Shown: positions 56,165-64,000 of the stretch, in pieces
How the letters are laid out: each line of letters opens with the position of its first letter
How positions within the stretch are numbered: position 1 is the first letter of the stretch
Assembly (NCBI GenBank): GCA_020723965.1
Contig: DYHW01000006.1
Coordinates: 1 to 64,000 of the forward strand
From: Melioribacter sp.
GTDB taxonomy: Bacteria > Bacteroidota > Ignavibacteria > Ignavibacteriales > Melioribacteraceae
Length of the DNA stretch: 64,000 bases
Reading direction: 5' to 3'
Program-made: the position numbers and the translations under genes
The notes under the pieces: model-generated
What the model was told of the DNA's origin: nothing
Seen by the model: the letters and a program-made list of their open reading frames with translations, nothing else
Databases searched by the model: none

Positions 56165-56186
56165 CATAATTTGATTTCTTTAGGCG

Positions 56187-56215
56187 TCCTTCCTTTTTTT
56201 AGGAAGGGCTTTTTT
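56187..56215 (+). terminator. Rho-independent terminator
   Basis: CCTTCC, a 8-base T/A loop, GGAAGG, then GCTTTTTT, 23 bases after the GYD gene stop. Confidence 0.85.
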
Positions 56216-56508
56216 ATCACGAAATCAAAAAAAAATTATAGATTTTTTTCTCTTCACTATCTTTCAACCCGCTATAAAAGTTGATGAATGAGAAATTTTG
56301 CAATTATTATTCAGCTAACAATCTCAATGGCAGAAATCGCTCGGTTCTGTTTGCAAGCTGCCACAGGAAATTATTTGCTTTTTTATGAATGCTACAATAT
56401 AGAATTTCACAATCTCTGTTTTTACAAGACGATCCGAATGGATTTTTATAGGAAAGAATATTTACGTTAACAACAGAAAAAAATCTTATTAACAACAAAA
56501 GAAAAATT

Positions 56509-56871
56509 ATGTCGGATACAATCATTCTTCTTTTAATTGGTCTTGCCGCTGGATTGGTTAGCGGTATTCTTGGCATTGGCGGCGGAATAATAATTATTCC
56601 AATGTTAGTTGGATTTTTAGGATTCACACAAAAAGAAGCGCAGGGAACATCGCTTGGACTATTGCTTTTGCCCATCGGGATTTTAGCAGTAATGAATTAT
56701 TACAAAGCCGGCTATGTTAATCTGAAAGCTGTTGGAATTATGATCATTACGTTTGTTATCGGAAGTTATTTGTCCTCTTTATATGCAGTAAATCTTCCTG
56801 AAAATGTTTTGAAGAAGATCTTTGCCGTCTTTCTTCTCTTTTATGCAATAAAACTTTTTATGGAAAAATAA
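56509..56871 (+). CDS. Half-size TauE/SafE-family permease
   Basis: 120 aa, four membrane helices: ILLLIGLAAGLVSGILGIGGGIIIIPMLVGFLGFTQKEAQGTSLGLLLLPIGILAVMNYYKAGYV, then GIMIITFVIGSYLSSLYAVNLPENVLKKIFAVFLLFYAIKLF. The GILGIGGGIIIIP motif is the signature repeat of TauE/SafE sulfite or anion exporters, which normally have eight helices. The half form may work as a dimer. No partner half lies nearby. Confidence 0.88.
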   Translation: MSDTIILLLIGLAAGLVSGILGIGGGIIIIPMLVGFLGFTQKEAQGTSLGLLLLPIGILAVMNYYKAGYVNLKAVGIMIITFVIGSYLSSLYAVNLPENVLKKIFAVFLLFYAIKLFMEK

Positions 56872-56940
56872 AATTAGTTTGCAAAACACTGTATCAATTC
56901 TGAATTCATTACATAATTATAATTTACCCCGTAATAATTA

Positions 56941-57837
56941 ATGCGCCTTATTCTAACAAAGCATTTATCACGAACCTCTTCTATTTTTCTTGCGCTGCTT
57001 GTTACTTTTCTTTGGTCTACTTCGTTTATAATTATCAAGTTGGGGTTAAACGAACTTCCTCCACTTACTTTTGCGGGACTGCGATATATACTTGCTTTTT
57101 TCTTTCTGCTTCCGTTTGCGTTCACAAAAAGCCGGCTCGAAGAGATACGAAACATCGATCGCATAGGGTGGATCAAACTTACCGCACTTGGCTTTTTATT
57201 TTACACTTTCACGCAAGGAACTCTGTTTATCGGTTTATCTCTTCTTCCGGTCGTTAGCGTCAGCTTGATTCTCAATTTCACCCCCTTAGTTGTTGCGCTT
57301 ATGGGAATTTTCTTTCTCTTAGAAAAACCAACCCGCATTCAATGGCTTGGCGCTCTGTTGTTCATTCTAGGAATTATCGTTTACTTTTATCCGGTTGAGT
57401 TATCCTCTAACCAAACTTTAGGAATTGTTGTTATGTTAATTGGTGTGATTACAAATTCGAGTTCTGCAATTCTTGGCAGGGCAGTAAATCGTAGCGGTAA
57501 ATTCTCTCCGCTTGTCGTTACTGCTATTAGTATGGGAATAGGTTCAATGGTTCTTCTAATTGTTGGTCTCGCAATACAGGGAATGCCCCCGATCAGTTTA
57601 AGGAATTTTCTTTTTTTACTTTGGCTTGCCGTTATAAACACAGCTTTTGCATTTACTCTTTGGAATTTAACTTTACAGAAACTTACTGCAATGGAATCGA
57701 GCATTATCAATGGAACTATATTGATTCAAGTTGCTGCGCTTGCATGGTTTTTTATTGATGAACCAATATCTCTTAAGGAAGGAATAGGAATGCTGGCAGC
57801 GGCAATTGGCGCTCTGTTAGTGCAAATTAAGAAATGA
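56941..57837 (+). CDS. EamA-family (DMT superfamily) transporter
   Basis: 298 aa with ten helices in two similar halves (SIFLALLVTFLWSTSFIIIKLGLNELPPLTFAGLRYILAFFFLLPF; TLGIVVMLIGVITNSSSAILGRAVNR; the LWNLTLQKLTAMESSIINGTILIQVAALAWFFIDEPI end). A PefA-like drug/metabolite exporter or amino-acid metabolite transporter; the substrate is not inferable. The first helix follows ATG 56941 by 15 residues. Confidence 0.9.
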   Translation: MRLILTKHLSRTSSIFLALLVTFLWSTSFIIIKLGLNELPPLTFAGLRYILAFFFLLPFAFTKSRLEEIRNIDRIGWIKLTALGFLFYTFTQGTLFIGLSLLPVVSVSLILNFTPLVVALMGIFFLLEKPTRIQWLGALLFILGIIVYFYPVELSSNQTLGIVVMLIGVITNSSSAILGRAVNRSGKFSPLVVTAISMGIGSMVLLIVGLAIQGMPPISLRNFLFLLWLAVINTAFAFTLWNLTLQKLTAMESSIINGTILIQVAALAWFFIDEPISLKEGIGMLAAAIGALLVQIKK

Positions 57838-57919
57838 TGTAGTTCAAAATTTTTTGTTCATCTGCCCACTTTTTCAAAAACAATTCTAAGTTTGGAATCC
57901 TTTCTTCGCCATCTTTCAT
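57827..57919 (-). other. Small coding-like ORF on the reverse strand (30 aa), possible gene remnant
   Basis: From ATG 57919: MKDGEERIPNLELFLKKWADEQKILNYIIS. Codon composition looks protein-like, it overlaps the transporter 3' end by 11 bases, and no longer upstream frame exists. It may be the tail of a lost gene. Confidence 0.25.
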
Positions 57920-57960
57920 CTTATCTGCTGTAAATAAAATTTAATTATGGAGATACTTTA

Positions 57961-58317
57961 ATGCTCAAAACAAACTTAACTCACGCTTTATCCGAAAAAG
58001 AACACTCGGAATTTTTAAAGAATAACGAAAACGTAATGATCTGCTGCGGAAGAATGGGCCCTATGTGTATTCCTGTTTATGAAGTTATGGAAGAACTTGA
58101 AAACGAATACCCACATGTAAAATTCGCAGATATGGAATTTGACATTCCCGATGCTAAAGTTATAAGAAACTTGCCCGAATGCCGCGGCTTTGCAGGACTT
58201 CCATTTGTAGTTTATTATAAGAATGGAAAAGTTGTAAAAGCAACAAGCAGCATTCAATCAAGGGAACAGATAACAAATATTCTTGACGAGAATTTCCGCA
58301 CCAATGGCAATAAATAA
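57961..58317 (+). CDS. Thioredoxin-like protein with atypical C-x6-C site
   Basis: 118 aa thioredoxin fold: FLKNNENVMICCGRMGPMCIPVYEVMEEL (active-site loop and helix), KFADMEFDIPDAKVIRNL, the cis-Pro region CRGFAGLPFVVYYKNGKVV, and a final helix EQITNILDENF. The canonical W-C-G-P-C is replaced by C-C-G-R-M-G-P-M-C (C28, C29 and C36), so any disulfide would span a longer loop. It lies 98 bases upstream of a thioredoxin reductase on the same strand, which makes a redox role likely but unproven. Confidence 0.8.
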   Translation: MLKTNLTHALSEKEHSEFLKNNENVMICCGRMGPMCIPVYEVMEELENEYPHVKFADMEFDIPDAKVIRNLPECRGFAGLPFVVYYKNGKVVKATSSIQSREQITNILDENFRTNGNK

Positions 58318-58415
58318 CTTTCTGATGTCTCTTTCTCTCTTTGTTTTCTTTTTGAAGGAGTCTATTCATTTAGATAATGATGAGCAGCGAAGACTATAAT
58401 AATAAGGACTCATTT

Positions 58416-59366
58416 ATGTCTATGCAAAATCACTTCGATGTAATTGTAATTGGTGCCGGAGCCGCCGGCTTAACTGCCGGAATTTATTTGTCGCGAGCAA
58501 AAGTTAGCTCCTTAATACTTAATGAGGGCGCGATTGGCGGACAAATGGTGCTGACACACGAAATTGCAAATTATCCGGGAATAGAAAAGATCAGCGGCTA
58601 TGAACTTGCCCGCAATATGAAAGCCCAGGCACAAAAATTCGGCTGTGTTATTAAATCGAACATAAAAATAACAGAGTTGGAACTTGATGGTGAAATCAAA
58701 CGCGTCGTTGTAAATAACAAAGATGTTTACACATCGCACGCTGTAATTATTGCTACGGGGGGGAAATCAAGAACCGTCGGAGTTCCAGGCGAAGATGAAT
58801 TTAAAGGAAAAGGAATTTCTTACTGCGCTACGTGCGACGGTGATTTCTTTCAAGATAAAGAGATAATTGTTGTTGGGGGCGGCAACACGGCACTCGAAGA
58901 AGCAGTTTCTCTCACAAAGTACGCTTCGCGCGTTACAATTGTTCATCAGTTCAATCATTTCCAAGCATTAGAGCATTATGTACTTGAAGCAGAGAATAAT
59001 TCGAAGATCAATTTCATCATGGAGTCGAAAATAATTGAATTTGCCGGCGATAAAAAATTAAAACGCGTCAAGATTCTGCATCAACCTAAACAAGAGATAA
59101 CTGAAATGGAAATAGACGGAGTGTTTGTTTTTATCGGTTATGTTCCCAATACAGAAAAGCTTGAAGGCAAAGTTGATCTTAATAATTGGAAGGAAATTAT
59201 AGTAGATAAAAACATGGGCACAAATGTTTCGGGCGTTTTTGCTGCCGGCGATTCTATTGCTAAACGTTACCGCCAAGTTACTACTGCTGTGGCAGATGGA
59301 ACTATTGCCGCTTTAAGCGCTTTGGAATATGTAAATACTATTAAAAAAGAAAAAGTAACTGTTTAA
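58416..59366 (+). CDS. trxB: Thioredoxin reductase (NADPH)
   Basis: 316 aa from ATG 58416 (an AAGGA site 7 bases upstream; ATG 58377 is less well placed). FAD motif VIGAGAAGLTAGIYLSR, redox pair CATC (C137, C140) in SYCATCDGDFF, NADPH motif VVGGGNTALEEAVSLTK and C-terminal FAAGDSIAKRYRQVTTAVADG. It recycles thioredoxin-type proteins; the atypical thioredoxin directly upstream is the obvious candidate partner. Confidence 0.95.
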   Translation: MSMQNHFDVIVIGAGAAGLTAGIYLSRAKVSSLILNEGAIGGQMVLTHEIANYPGIEKISGYELARNMKAQAQKFGCVIKSNIKITELELDGEIKRVVVNNKDVYTSHAVIIATGGKSRTVGVPGEDEFKGKGISYCATCDGDFFQDKEIIVVGGGNTALEEAVSLTKYASRVTIVHQFNHFQALEHYVLEAENNSKINFIMESKIIEFAGDKKLKRVKILHQPKQEITEMEIDGVFVFIGYVPNTEKLEGKVDLNNWKEIIVDKNMGTNVSGVFAAGDSIAKRYRQVTTAVADGTIAALSALEYVNTIKKEKVTV

Positions 59367-59436
59367 TATTGTGCGCTGCATAGAACCTAAAAATGTCTTT
59401 CACAATTATAACATTAAAAAAAGAGAGCGCTCAAAT

Positions 59437-59808
59437 ATGAAAATTGCATTTGCAACAGACAACGGTTCTTCAATTAGTCAACATCTTGGACGAGCAAATT
59501 ATTTTGAAGTGATAGATGTAGAAAACGGTTCTGTAACTTCCAGAGAAAGAAGAGATAAACCTGTTTTCCAACATCAGCATAATAACCATGATCGAAATCA
59601 TGAACAGCATCAAAAGAGACACGAAGCAATAGCAGAACCAATCAAAGATTGCAATATGGTGGTTGCGCGCGGTATGGGCTTCAGCATTTTCAACTTCTTA
59701 ACTTCTCTTGGAATAACTCCAATTGTTACAACTATTAAAGAAATCGATGACGCTCTATCAGAGATTGTTGAGGGAACTATTCAAAACCATACCGAACGGC
59801 TTCACTAA
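59437..59808 (+). CDS. NifX/NifB-like (dinitrogenase cofactor-type) small protein
   Basis: 123 aa from ATG 59437. MKIAFATDNGSSISQHLGRANYFEVIDVENG is the start of the MTH1175/NifX-like family, with a His-rich linker HQHNNHDRNHEQHQKRHE (about 46-63) that may bind metal, and MVVARGMGFSIFNFLTSLGITPIVT. Such proteins bind iron-sulfur or molybdenum clusters in nitrogenase systems, but no nif genes are near, so the role is open. It is 70 bases after trxB. Confidence 0.8.
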   Translation: MKIAFATDNGSSISQHLGRANYFEVIDVENGSVTSRERRDKPVFQHQHNNHDRNHEQHQKRHEAIAEPIKDCNMVVARGMGFSIFNFLTSLGITPIVTTIKEIDDALSEIVEGTIQNHTERLH

Positions 59809-59872
59809 TTTTGCTATTTGATATTGAAGCACTATCTCTTTTACTTTGTACAGTAAAGGAGATGGTCTTTTT

Positions 59873-60772
59873 ATGTCCTCGTTCAAAATTACCGCTATTG
59901 GCGAAATACTTTATGATATTTATCCCGACAAAAAACGATTGGGCGGTGCGCCTTTTAATTTTATCTATCACGTTTGGAAAATTATTGAAACCACAAATTT
60001 CATTTCAAGTGTTGGCAGTGATGAGAACGGAAATGAGATCATCGCACATTTAAGTTCGATCGGATTCAACACAAGCTACATTTCAATCGACAAAGATCAT
60101 CCAACCGGAACCGTGCACATAAAACTGCGCAAAGATAAAACTCCACAATTTACAATTTCGCCAATGTGCAGCTATGATTACATCACTCTCAACGATAAAA
60201 TCAAACAATTGGTGGAAAAAGAAACAGACCTTCTTTATTTCGGCACTCTATCACAAAGATTCATAACAACGCGTAATACCACCCAGTCTCTTCTCTCAAA
60301 GAAAATAAAATACTTTTGCGATCTCAACCTTCGCCATAACTTCTTCTCAAAAGAAATAATCAGGTCGGCTCTTTCCTCCAGCAATTTGGTTAAAGTTAGT
60401 TATGATGAACTCAAAATAATAAACAGATTTATATACGATGGAATTGTAAGCGAAAACATCCTCATACAAAAATTGATAAATGATTTTGAAATTGATTTGT
60501 TCTGTGTAACTCTCGGCGCCGATGGCGCACTGCTTGCATCCCAAAATGAAATCAATAAATACAGCGTAAAAATTAATTATCCTGTTGATACTGTTGGCGC
60601 AGGCGATGCTTACGCAGCAATTCTTTGTCTTGGTTATTTGTACGGATTTCAGATAGCTGAGATCAACAAACTTGCTAATGAGTTTGCCGCGGAAATTTGT
60701 ATAATTAGCGGGGCACTGCCGGAAAGTGATTCTATTTATACTAAATACAAAAATATTTTTAGTGGTTTATAA
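59873..60772 (+). CDS. PfkB-family sugar kinase
   Basis: 299 aa from ATG 59873, with an AAAGGAG site upstream. The N-terminal ITAIGEILYDIYPDKKRLGGAPFNFIYH resembles fructokinases. SVGSDENGNEIIAHLSSIG is the sugar side and DTVGAGDAYAAILCLGYLYG contains the catalytic Asp and the anion hole (GAGD). VTLGADGALL lies in front. It is therefore a fructokinase/ribokinase-type kinase; the exact sugar is unknown. It is not obviously in an operon with its neighbours. Confidence 0.9.
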   Translation: MSSFKITAIGEILYDIYPDKKRLGGAPFNFIYHVWKIIETTNFISSVGSDENGNEIIAHLSSIGFNTSYISIDKDHPTGTVHIKLRKDKTPQFTISPMCSYDYITLNDKIKQLVEKETDLLYFGTLSQRFITTRNTTQSLLSKKIKYFCDLNLRHNFFSKEIIRSALSSSNLVKVSYDELKIINRFIYDGIVSENILIQKLINDFEIDLFCVTLGADGALLASQNEINKYSVKINYPVDTVGAGDAYAAILCLGYLYGFQIAEINKLANEFAAEICIISGALPESDSIYTKYKNIFSGL

Positions 60773-60778
60773 AACTTT

Positions 60779-61177
60779 TTATCTTTTTGAGGGCTTATCC
60801 TGTTTTGTTTGTGTCAATTCTACTTCTATTTTATCTGGCAGCAAGTTATACATTGAACCCGTCAAATAATCTAATAGCGCTCCGGGTATTATTCCATTAA
60901 ATACATTTCCCCAAAACCAAAAAGATATTTTTCTTGTTATTTGCGTCTCGTATGTTTCGTATCCTTCCAAATCTATTTTAACTATATGATTATTTTTTCT
61001 TTCAAGATTTATTGCCTGCGGCGTTGTTCCATATTTTTTCCCATCGATCGTTATTTTAGCGTTCGCGGGAGTAGTCTTAATTACAACTTCTTGCGTTGTT
61101 GTGTTGATAATAGTTGCGCATGAATTAAGCAAAAGGGAGCCGCTTAATATTAATATCTGAAATAAGGCACTTTTCAT
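60779..61177 (-). CDS. PEGA-domain lipoprotein
   Basis: 132 aa from ATG 61177 (AAAGGAT site upstream). Type II signal peptide SALFQILILSGSLLLNSCATI with lipobox L-L-N-S-C. The PEGA repeat follows: VVIKTTPANAKITIDGKKYGTTPQAINLERKNNHIVKIDLEGYETYETQ, then a membrane-like stretch (FWFWGNVFNGIIPGALLDYLTG). Such proteins sit in the outer or inner membrane and bind surface structures. It is convergent with the sugar kinase. Confidence 0.85.
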   Translation of the reverse strand: MKSALFQILILSGSLLLNSCATIINTTTQEVVIKTTPANAKITIDGKKYGTTPQAINLERKNNHIVKIDLEGYETYETQITRKISFWFWGNVFNGIIPGALLDYLTGSMYNLLPDKIEVELTQTKQDKPSKR

Positions 61178-61402
61178 TTTGATGATCCTTTTTATTTCTA
61201 TTATCGTAAAAATATTTGTTAAAATTAACATTTAAGGTAGAAATACTGATTTTTTTCGCCCCGGTTCTTCTTCTGTTTTTCGGATTCTTTAACGAAAAAG
61301 ATTTTTTAGATAGACCATTCATAGTATTGACCGAAATATTTTTGTGCCAAAGGCATCACTTCGTGATTTTTTATGTCAGGATATTTTTAAAATGATTTTT
61401 CC

Positions 61403-61460
61403 CATCATCCATCAAACATCATCCATCATCCATCATCCATCATCCATCAAACATCAAACA
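61403..61460. repeat. CATCATCC-type minisatellite
   Basis: Seven-base-type units CATCATC/CATCAAACAT repeated over about 58 bases. It forms the 3' end of the truncated AlkD reading frame. Confidence 0.85.
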
Positions 61461-61671
61461 TTGCAGCTATATGCCTCGCTTCGTGAAATCCGCTTTCCCA
61501 AAGTTCTAAAGCCAGTTTATGATTTTTGCCGATTTTTTTTGCTAGTGCGCGCATCATCGGAACATTTATTCCAAAAGCTTTCTTTACATTAATTCCATAT
61601 CGAGCCATCCCTTTAATATTACAGGGATTGTAATGTTTTTGCAGCGTTGCAATTACTTCTTCGGCTTTCAT
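61447..61671 (-). pseudogene. Truncated AlkD-family DNA alkylation repair enzyme
   Basis: 74 codons that match only the first third of AlkD-like HEAT-repeat glycosylases: IATLQKHYNPCNIKGMARYGINVKKAFGINVPMMRALAKKIGKNHKLALELWESGFHEARHIAAM. The usual protein is about 230 aa; here the frame ends in repeat-derived F-D-V and a stop. The lost part contains the DNA-binding repeats, so it is not expected to work. The AAGGAAT stretch before ATG 61671 is a possible ribosome site. Confidence 0.75.
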
Positions 61672-61749
61672 AAATTCCTTTTAAAAAGAACCGGTGATAT
61701 TCTGATTTTTCAATGGTTCAAGAAATGAGTATTTGCCTTAAGCAATTTT

Positions 61750-62262
61750 TTATTGTCGAAAGCGGATAGATGCAAGCAAATTTCGAATTTCTTCTTTCGA
61801 GAATGGTTTTGCTATATAATAATTACAGCCTGCGGCAAGAAATTCTTCTTTATCTCCTTTCGATGCAAAGGCAGTCACTGCTATTATTGGCAGGTGTTCA
61901 CAGTCAGGCATTTTCCGGATCTCTTTTGTAACTTCTATTCCGCTTTTGCCTCTGCCAAGATTTATATCCATCAAAACAGCCGCGTAATTTTTTTTCTTAA
62001 CGGCATCGATTGCTGAAGCGGTATCTGCTGCTATATCGACCTGATAGATATCTTTCAAAAAAAGTATAATTACATCTTGTGTAATCTCATCGTCTTCTAC
62101 TAAAAGTATTCTCTTTATTTTTTCTTCGCTTATTTTTTCCAATCGTTTGTCTTTTGCAATTGAATTATCGCTCATATCTTCTGCAAGCGAACTAGAATTC
62201 TGTGAGTCTAAATGAATTGTGTAATTATAGTTAGACCCCATATTAACTTCTTTTGATTCCAT
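61750..62262 (-). CDS. Single-domain response regulator (REC only)
   Basis: 170 aa. A 45-residue polar N-terminal tail is followed by a receiver: ILLVEDDEITQDVI, AAVLMDINLGRGKSGIEVTK with phospho-Asp, PIIAVTAFASKGDKEEFLAAG (T) and YYIAKPFSKEEIRNLL (K). No output domain. It may hold phosphate for one of the hybrid-less kinases in this region or act by protein contacts. A GAGGGG site precedes the ATG. The 426-base upstream gap (62263-62688) is A+T-rich and holds nothing I recognise. Confidence 0.92.
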   Translation of the reverse strand: MESKEVNMGSNYNYTIHLDSQNSSSLAEDMSDNSIAKDKRLEKISEEKIKRILLVEDDEITQDVIILFLKDIYQVDIAADTASAIDAVKKKNYAAVLMDINLGRGKSGIEVTKEIRKMPDCEHLPIIAVTAFASKGDKEEFLAAGCNYYIAKPFSKEEIRNLLASIRFRQ

Positions 62263-62688
62263 TTTTTCCCCTCAAACAAACTAAATATTTTTAGTTGATA
62301 ATAATTCTTAACAAAAGTTTTAAAAATTTACATCGCACTTTTTGTCAATTAACTAAAATGTTGCAAATATTGCGCCTCTGTTATTTTTGATACTCTTAGC
62401 AACGAGAAGTTAAAACCGCATTTGCTGTTTTGTCGTATAGTGCAACTCTAAAGAGAAAGCTCTAATCATAATATTATCATTGCCATTTTTAATTTAATAA
62501 TATTCTGGCAAACTTTATTTCCTTAACATGTAAAATTAACATGCAAAGAGCCGTTTTCTTTCTCTTTATATTTTAATATAAACAATTTACTGCACTATTT
62601 TTATCAGATAGGAACAATTTTTAAAAAATTTATTTGGCAAGGGTCAGCATCAAAAAATTTATCTTTTTCATATTGCTGCGGTTCTGTT

Positions 62689-63372
62689 TTATAAGGCAGC
62701 GCAAATATTGAGGAGTTTCTTGAACGATTCAGGGAGGGGCGCTTCGACTGTAATTCTTTCATTATTCGGAAGATGAAACTCTATTTGCTTAGCATGCAGC
62801 ATTAAGCGCGGAAATTTTTGTTGAACTGATCTATTACCGTAGCGAACATCGCCAACGATTGGATTGCCGATAGCATAAAGATGAGCGCGTAATTGATGAC
62901 GGCGTCCCGTTGATGGATTTAATTCCAATAAAGTGTAATTCGTAAATCTTGAAACAACGTGATATTTTGTTTCGCTTGGCTTTCCTCTTTGTTCATCTAT
63001 ACCCATTCTTCCCGAGCCAAACTGGCGGATCGGTTTATCGATAACGCCATCATTTTCCTTTATAATTCCATGCACAAGTGCGATGTACTGTTTTTTTATG
63101 CTTCGCACAGCAAATTGATTGTTAATGAATTTATGCGCTTTCGGATTTTTTGCAAAAAGAATTACTCCGCTCACTTCTTTATCGATACGGTGCACAATAA
63201 AAAGTTTGTCCGATATTTTTTTTTCAAGCAGCCAATGAAGCGCGGCTTTTGAAATATCGTTCTCAGAAATAGAGGCGATGCCTTCCGGCTTATTCACTGC
63301 AATAATATCTGTGTTCTCGAAAAGAACTTCAATCTGTGTGAAGTTAGAGTGTCGTAATAATTTTTGTGCCAC
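62689..63372 (-). CDS. RluA-family pseudouridine synthase
   Basis: 227 aa starting at GTG 63372. DIIAVNKPEG (catalytic-domain start), the active-site motif HRIDKEVSGVILFAKN (normal form HRLDxxTSG; D about 67) and LLELNPSTGRRHQLRAHLYAIGNPIVGDVRYG. Short form without S4 domain, as in the tRNA/23S rRNA subset. The site it modifies is not identifiable. Downstream of the YgjV-like gene with 16 bases between. Confidence 0.92.
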   Translation of the reverse strand: MAQKLLRHSNFTQIEVLFENTDIIAVNKPEGIASISENDISKAALHWLLEKKISDKLFIVHRIDKEVSGVILFAKNPKAHKFINNQFAVRSIKKQYIALVHGIIKENDGVIDKPIRQFGSGRMGIDEQRGKPSETKYHVVSRFTNYTLLELNPSTGRRHQLRAHLYAIGNPIVGDVRYGNRSVQQKFPRLMLHAKQIEFHLPNNERITVEAPLPESFKKLLNICAAL

Positions 63373-63388
63373 AGCTTAATTAACCTTT

Positions 63389-64000
63389 TCAAGATTTCAA
63401 ATTTGAAAACTGTTCAATTTCGCGGCAGTAAACCTGTTTTGAATCTAAACTTGTTTTTTCAAAACCCATTTTTTTCAAATACTGTTCGTGTTTTTTATTC
63501 CCCGGGTCACTATAAATTTTTTTTACTTTTCTTTCTTTCATTATCTCTTGATAAACGTATTTGCCTATTTTAAAATCACGATAGCCAGGAATTGCGTAAT
63601 CCAGTTTTACATAAATGCTGTCATCCTCAAGATATTCTGCGCAAACAAGTCCCGCTGGAATTGAATTTCTCAACACAAAGAGAACGTGACTTTTGTTGTT
63701 TGGCTCGAAAGAAAAAGCGGGTATGTATTTCTTTATATCTTTCTCGTGAAATTTCAAAAAGTAGCCGAGGTATTCAGAGTCGTGTTTAACTTCCAGCACT
63801 CTGAAATATTCTTTCGTCGAAAATATTTCGATGATGTAGTAAATATCAACAAGAGTAATAAAACCATTTACCAATGCTACCGGAAGAGCGTCTATTATTA
63901 TTCCATAAGCAGTAAAGAATACAGCGCCAATAAAATTTATTATCCTTAGTTTCACTATCGAACTCATCATCAGCGAAACAGCAACCAAAACCGAAGCTAC
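63389..64000 (-). CDS. YgjV-like membrane protein fused to a GNAT-type domain (5' partial)
   Basis: Cut by the window edge: the frame is open to 64000, so the ATG at 63988 is not the true start. Residues from VASVLVAVSLMMSSIVKLRIINFIGAVFFTAYGIIIDALPVALVNGFITLVDIYYI form two or three membrane helices of YgjV-like type. A GNAT-like acyltransferase portion follows (FEPNNKSHVLFVLRNSIPAGLVCAEYLEDDSIYVKLDYAIPGYRDFKIGKYVYQEIMKERKVKKIYSDPGNKKHEQYLKKMGFE). Such a fusion is known in Bacteroidota but its substrate is unknown. Confidence 0.75.
   Translation of the reverse strand, partial: VASVLVAVSLMMSSIVKLRIINFIGAVFFTAYGIIIDALPVALVNGFITLVDIYYIIEIFSTKEYFRVLEVKHDSEYLGYFLKFHEKDIKKYIPAFSFEPNNKSHVLFVLRNSIPAGLVCAEYLEDDSIYVKLDYAIPGYRDFKIGKYVYQEIMKERKVKKIYSDPGNKKHEQYLKKMGFEKTSLDSKQVYCREIEQFSNLKS

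Noticed and set aside
62263..62688. Possible small RNA or promoter region before the receiver gene
   Set aside because: Only A+T-rich sequence with a short 8-bp inverted repeat; nothing specific enough to report.
1..64000. tRNA or rRNA genes
   Set aside because: No T-loop/anticodon-arm patterns or rRNA segments were noticed by eye; only rnpB was found. A covariance-model scan would be decisive.

Overview
The window is about 64 kb of an A+T-rich chromosome, most likely from the Ignavibacteria/Chlorobi side of the Bacteroidota. The main clues are a secreted protein with a type IX secretion C-terminal sorting domain (NYPNPFNPTT motif at the end of the first gene), Bacteroidota-type promoters (TTTG, about 18 bp, TAnnTTTG; the exact box TATATTTG recurs), a RNase P RNA gene beside recJ, and many two-component systems. 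Nearly all genes are single-copy housekeeping or regulatory genes. I found no rRNA, tRNA, CRISPR array or prophage.

Layout. 1-6.5 kb: M6-peptidase-like/beta-helix T9SS cargo, an RNA m5C methyltransferase, a TolB-like propeller protein and lgt. 6.7-13 kb: a NarL-type two-component pair with a membrane protein, and a large Asp-box propeller protein. 12.9-20.5 kb (prfA, glycosyltransferase, miaA, a cNMP/GAF histidine kinase, AlkA-like glycosylase, ECF sigma with a zinc-finger anti-sigma). 20.6-25.6 kb is the most plastic stretch: a fused restriction-modification enzyme, a hairpin array next to a Y1 transposase, and gene debris (threonine synthase, Panacea antitoxin). 25.6-33.6 kb: ruvA, ruvC, yebC, recJ, rnpB, an AI-2E family permease and a GH13 amylase. 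33.6-44.3 kb: a multi-PAS kinase, an IS110-family element with a structured non-coding end, nhaA, an O-methyltransferase, a YitT protein and a NatAB-like ABC exporter. 44.3-51.8 kb: a decayed RelBE cassette followed by the arginine cluster argC-J-B-R-G-H, which carries two ARG-box-like palindromes before argC. 51.8-64 kb: small transport and regulatory genes, ppa, dpaL, a thioredoxin-like/TrxB/NifX-like group, a PfkB kinase, a PEGA lipoprotein, a truncated AlkD, a receiver protein, an RluA-type synthase and an edge-cut YgjV-like/GNAT protein.

Themes. Arginine biosynthesis is the clearest pathway: five enzymes and the repressor, with operators at the head. The second theme is small-scale genome wear by palindromic repeats. 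Two copies of one palindrome sit in-frame inside the methyltransferase gene; other hairpins sit in the arg operon, beside ruvA and argH, and next to the Y1 transposase. The IS110 element appears to have landed in such a repeat. The argH 3' end is duplicated on the far side of the toxin-antitoxin remnant, as though a cassette had replaced the gene's tail. No complete new system is proven; the best leads are the in-frame palindromes, the IS110 bridge-RNA candidate, the argH/RelBE junction and the atypical thioredoxin.
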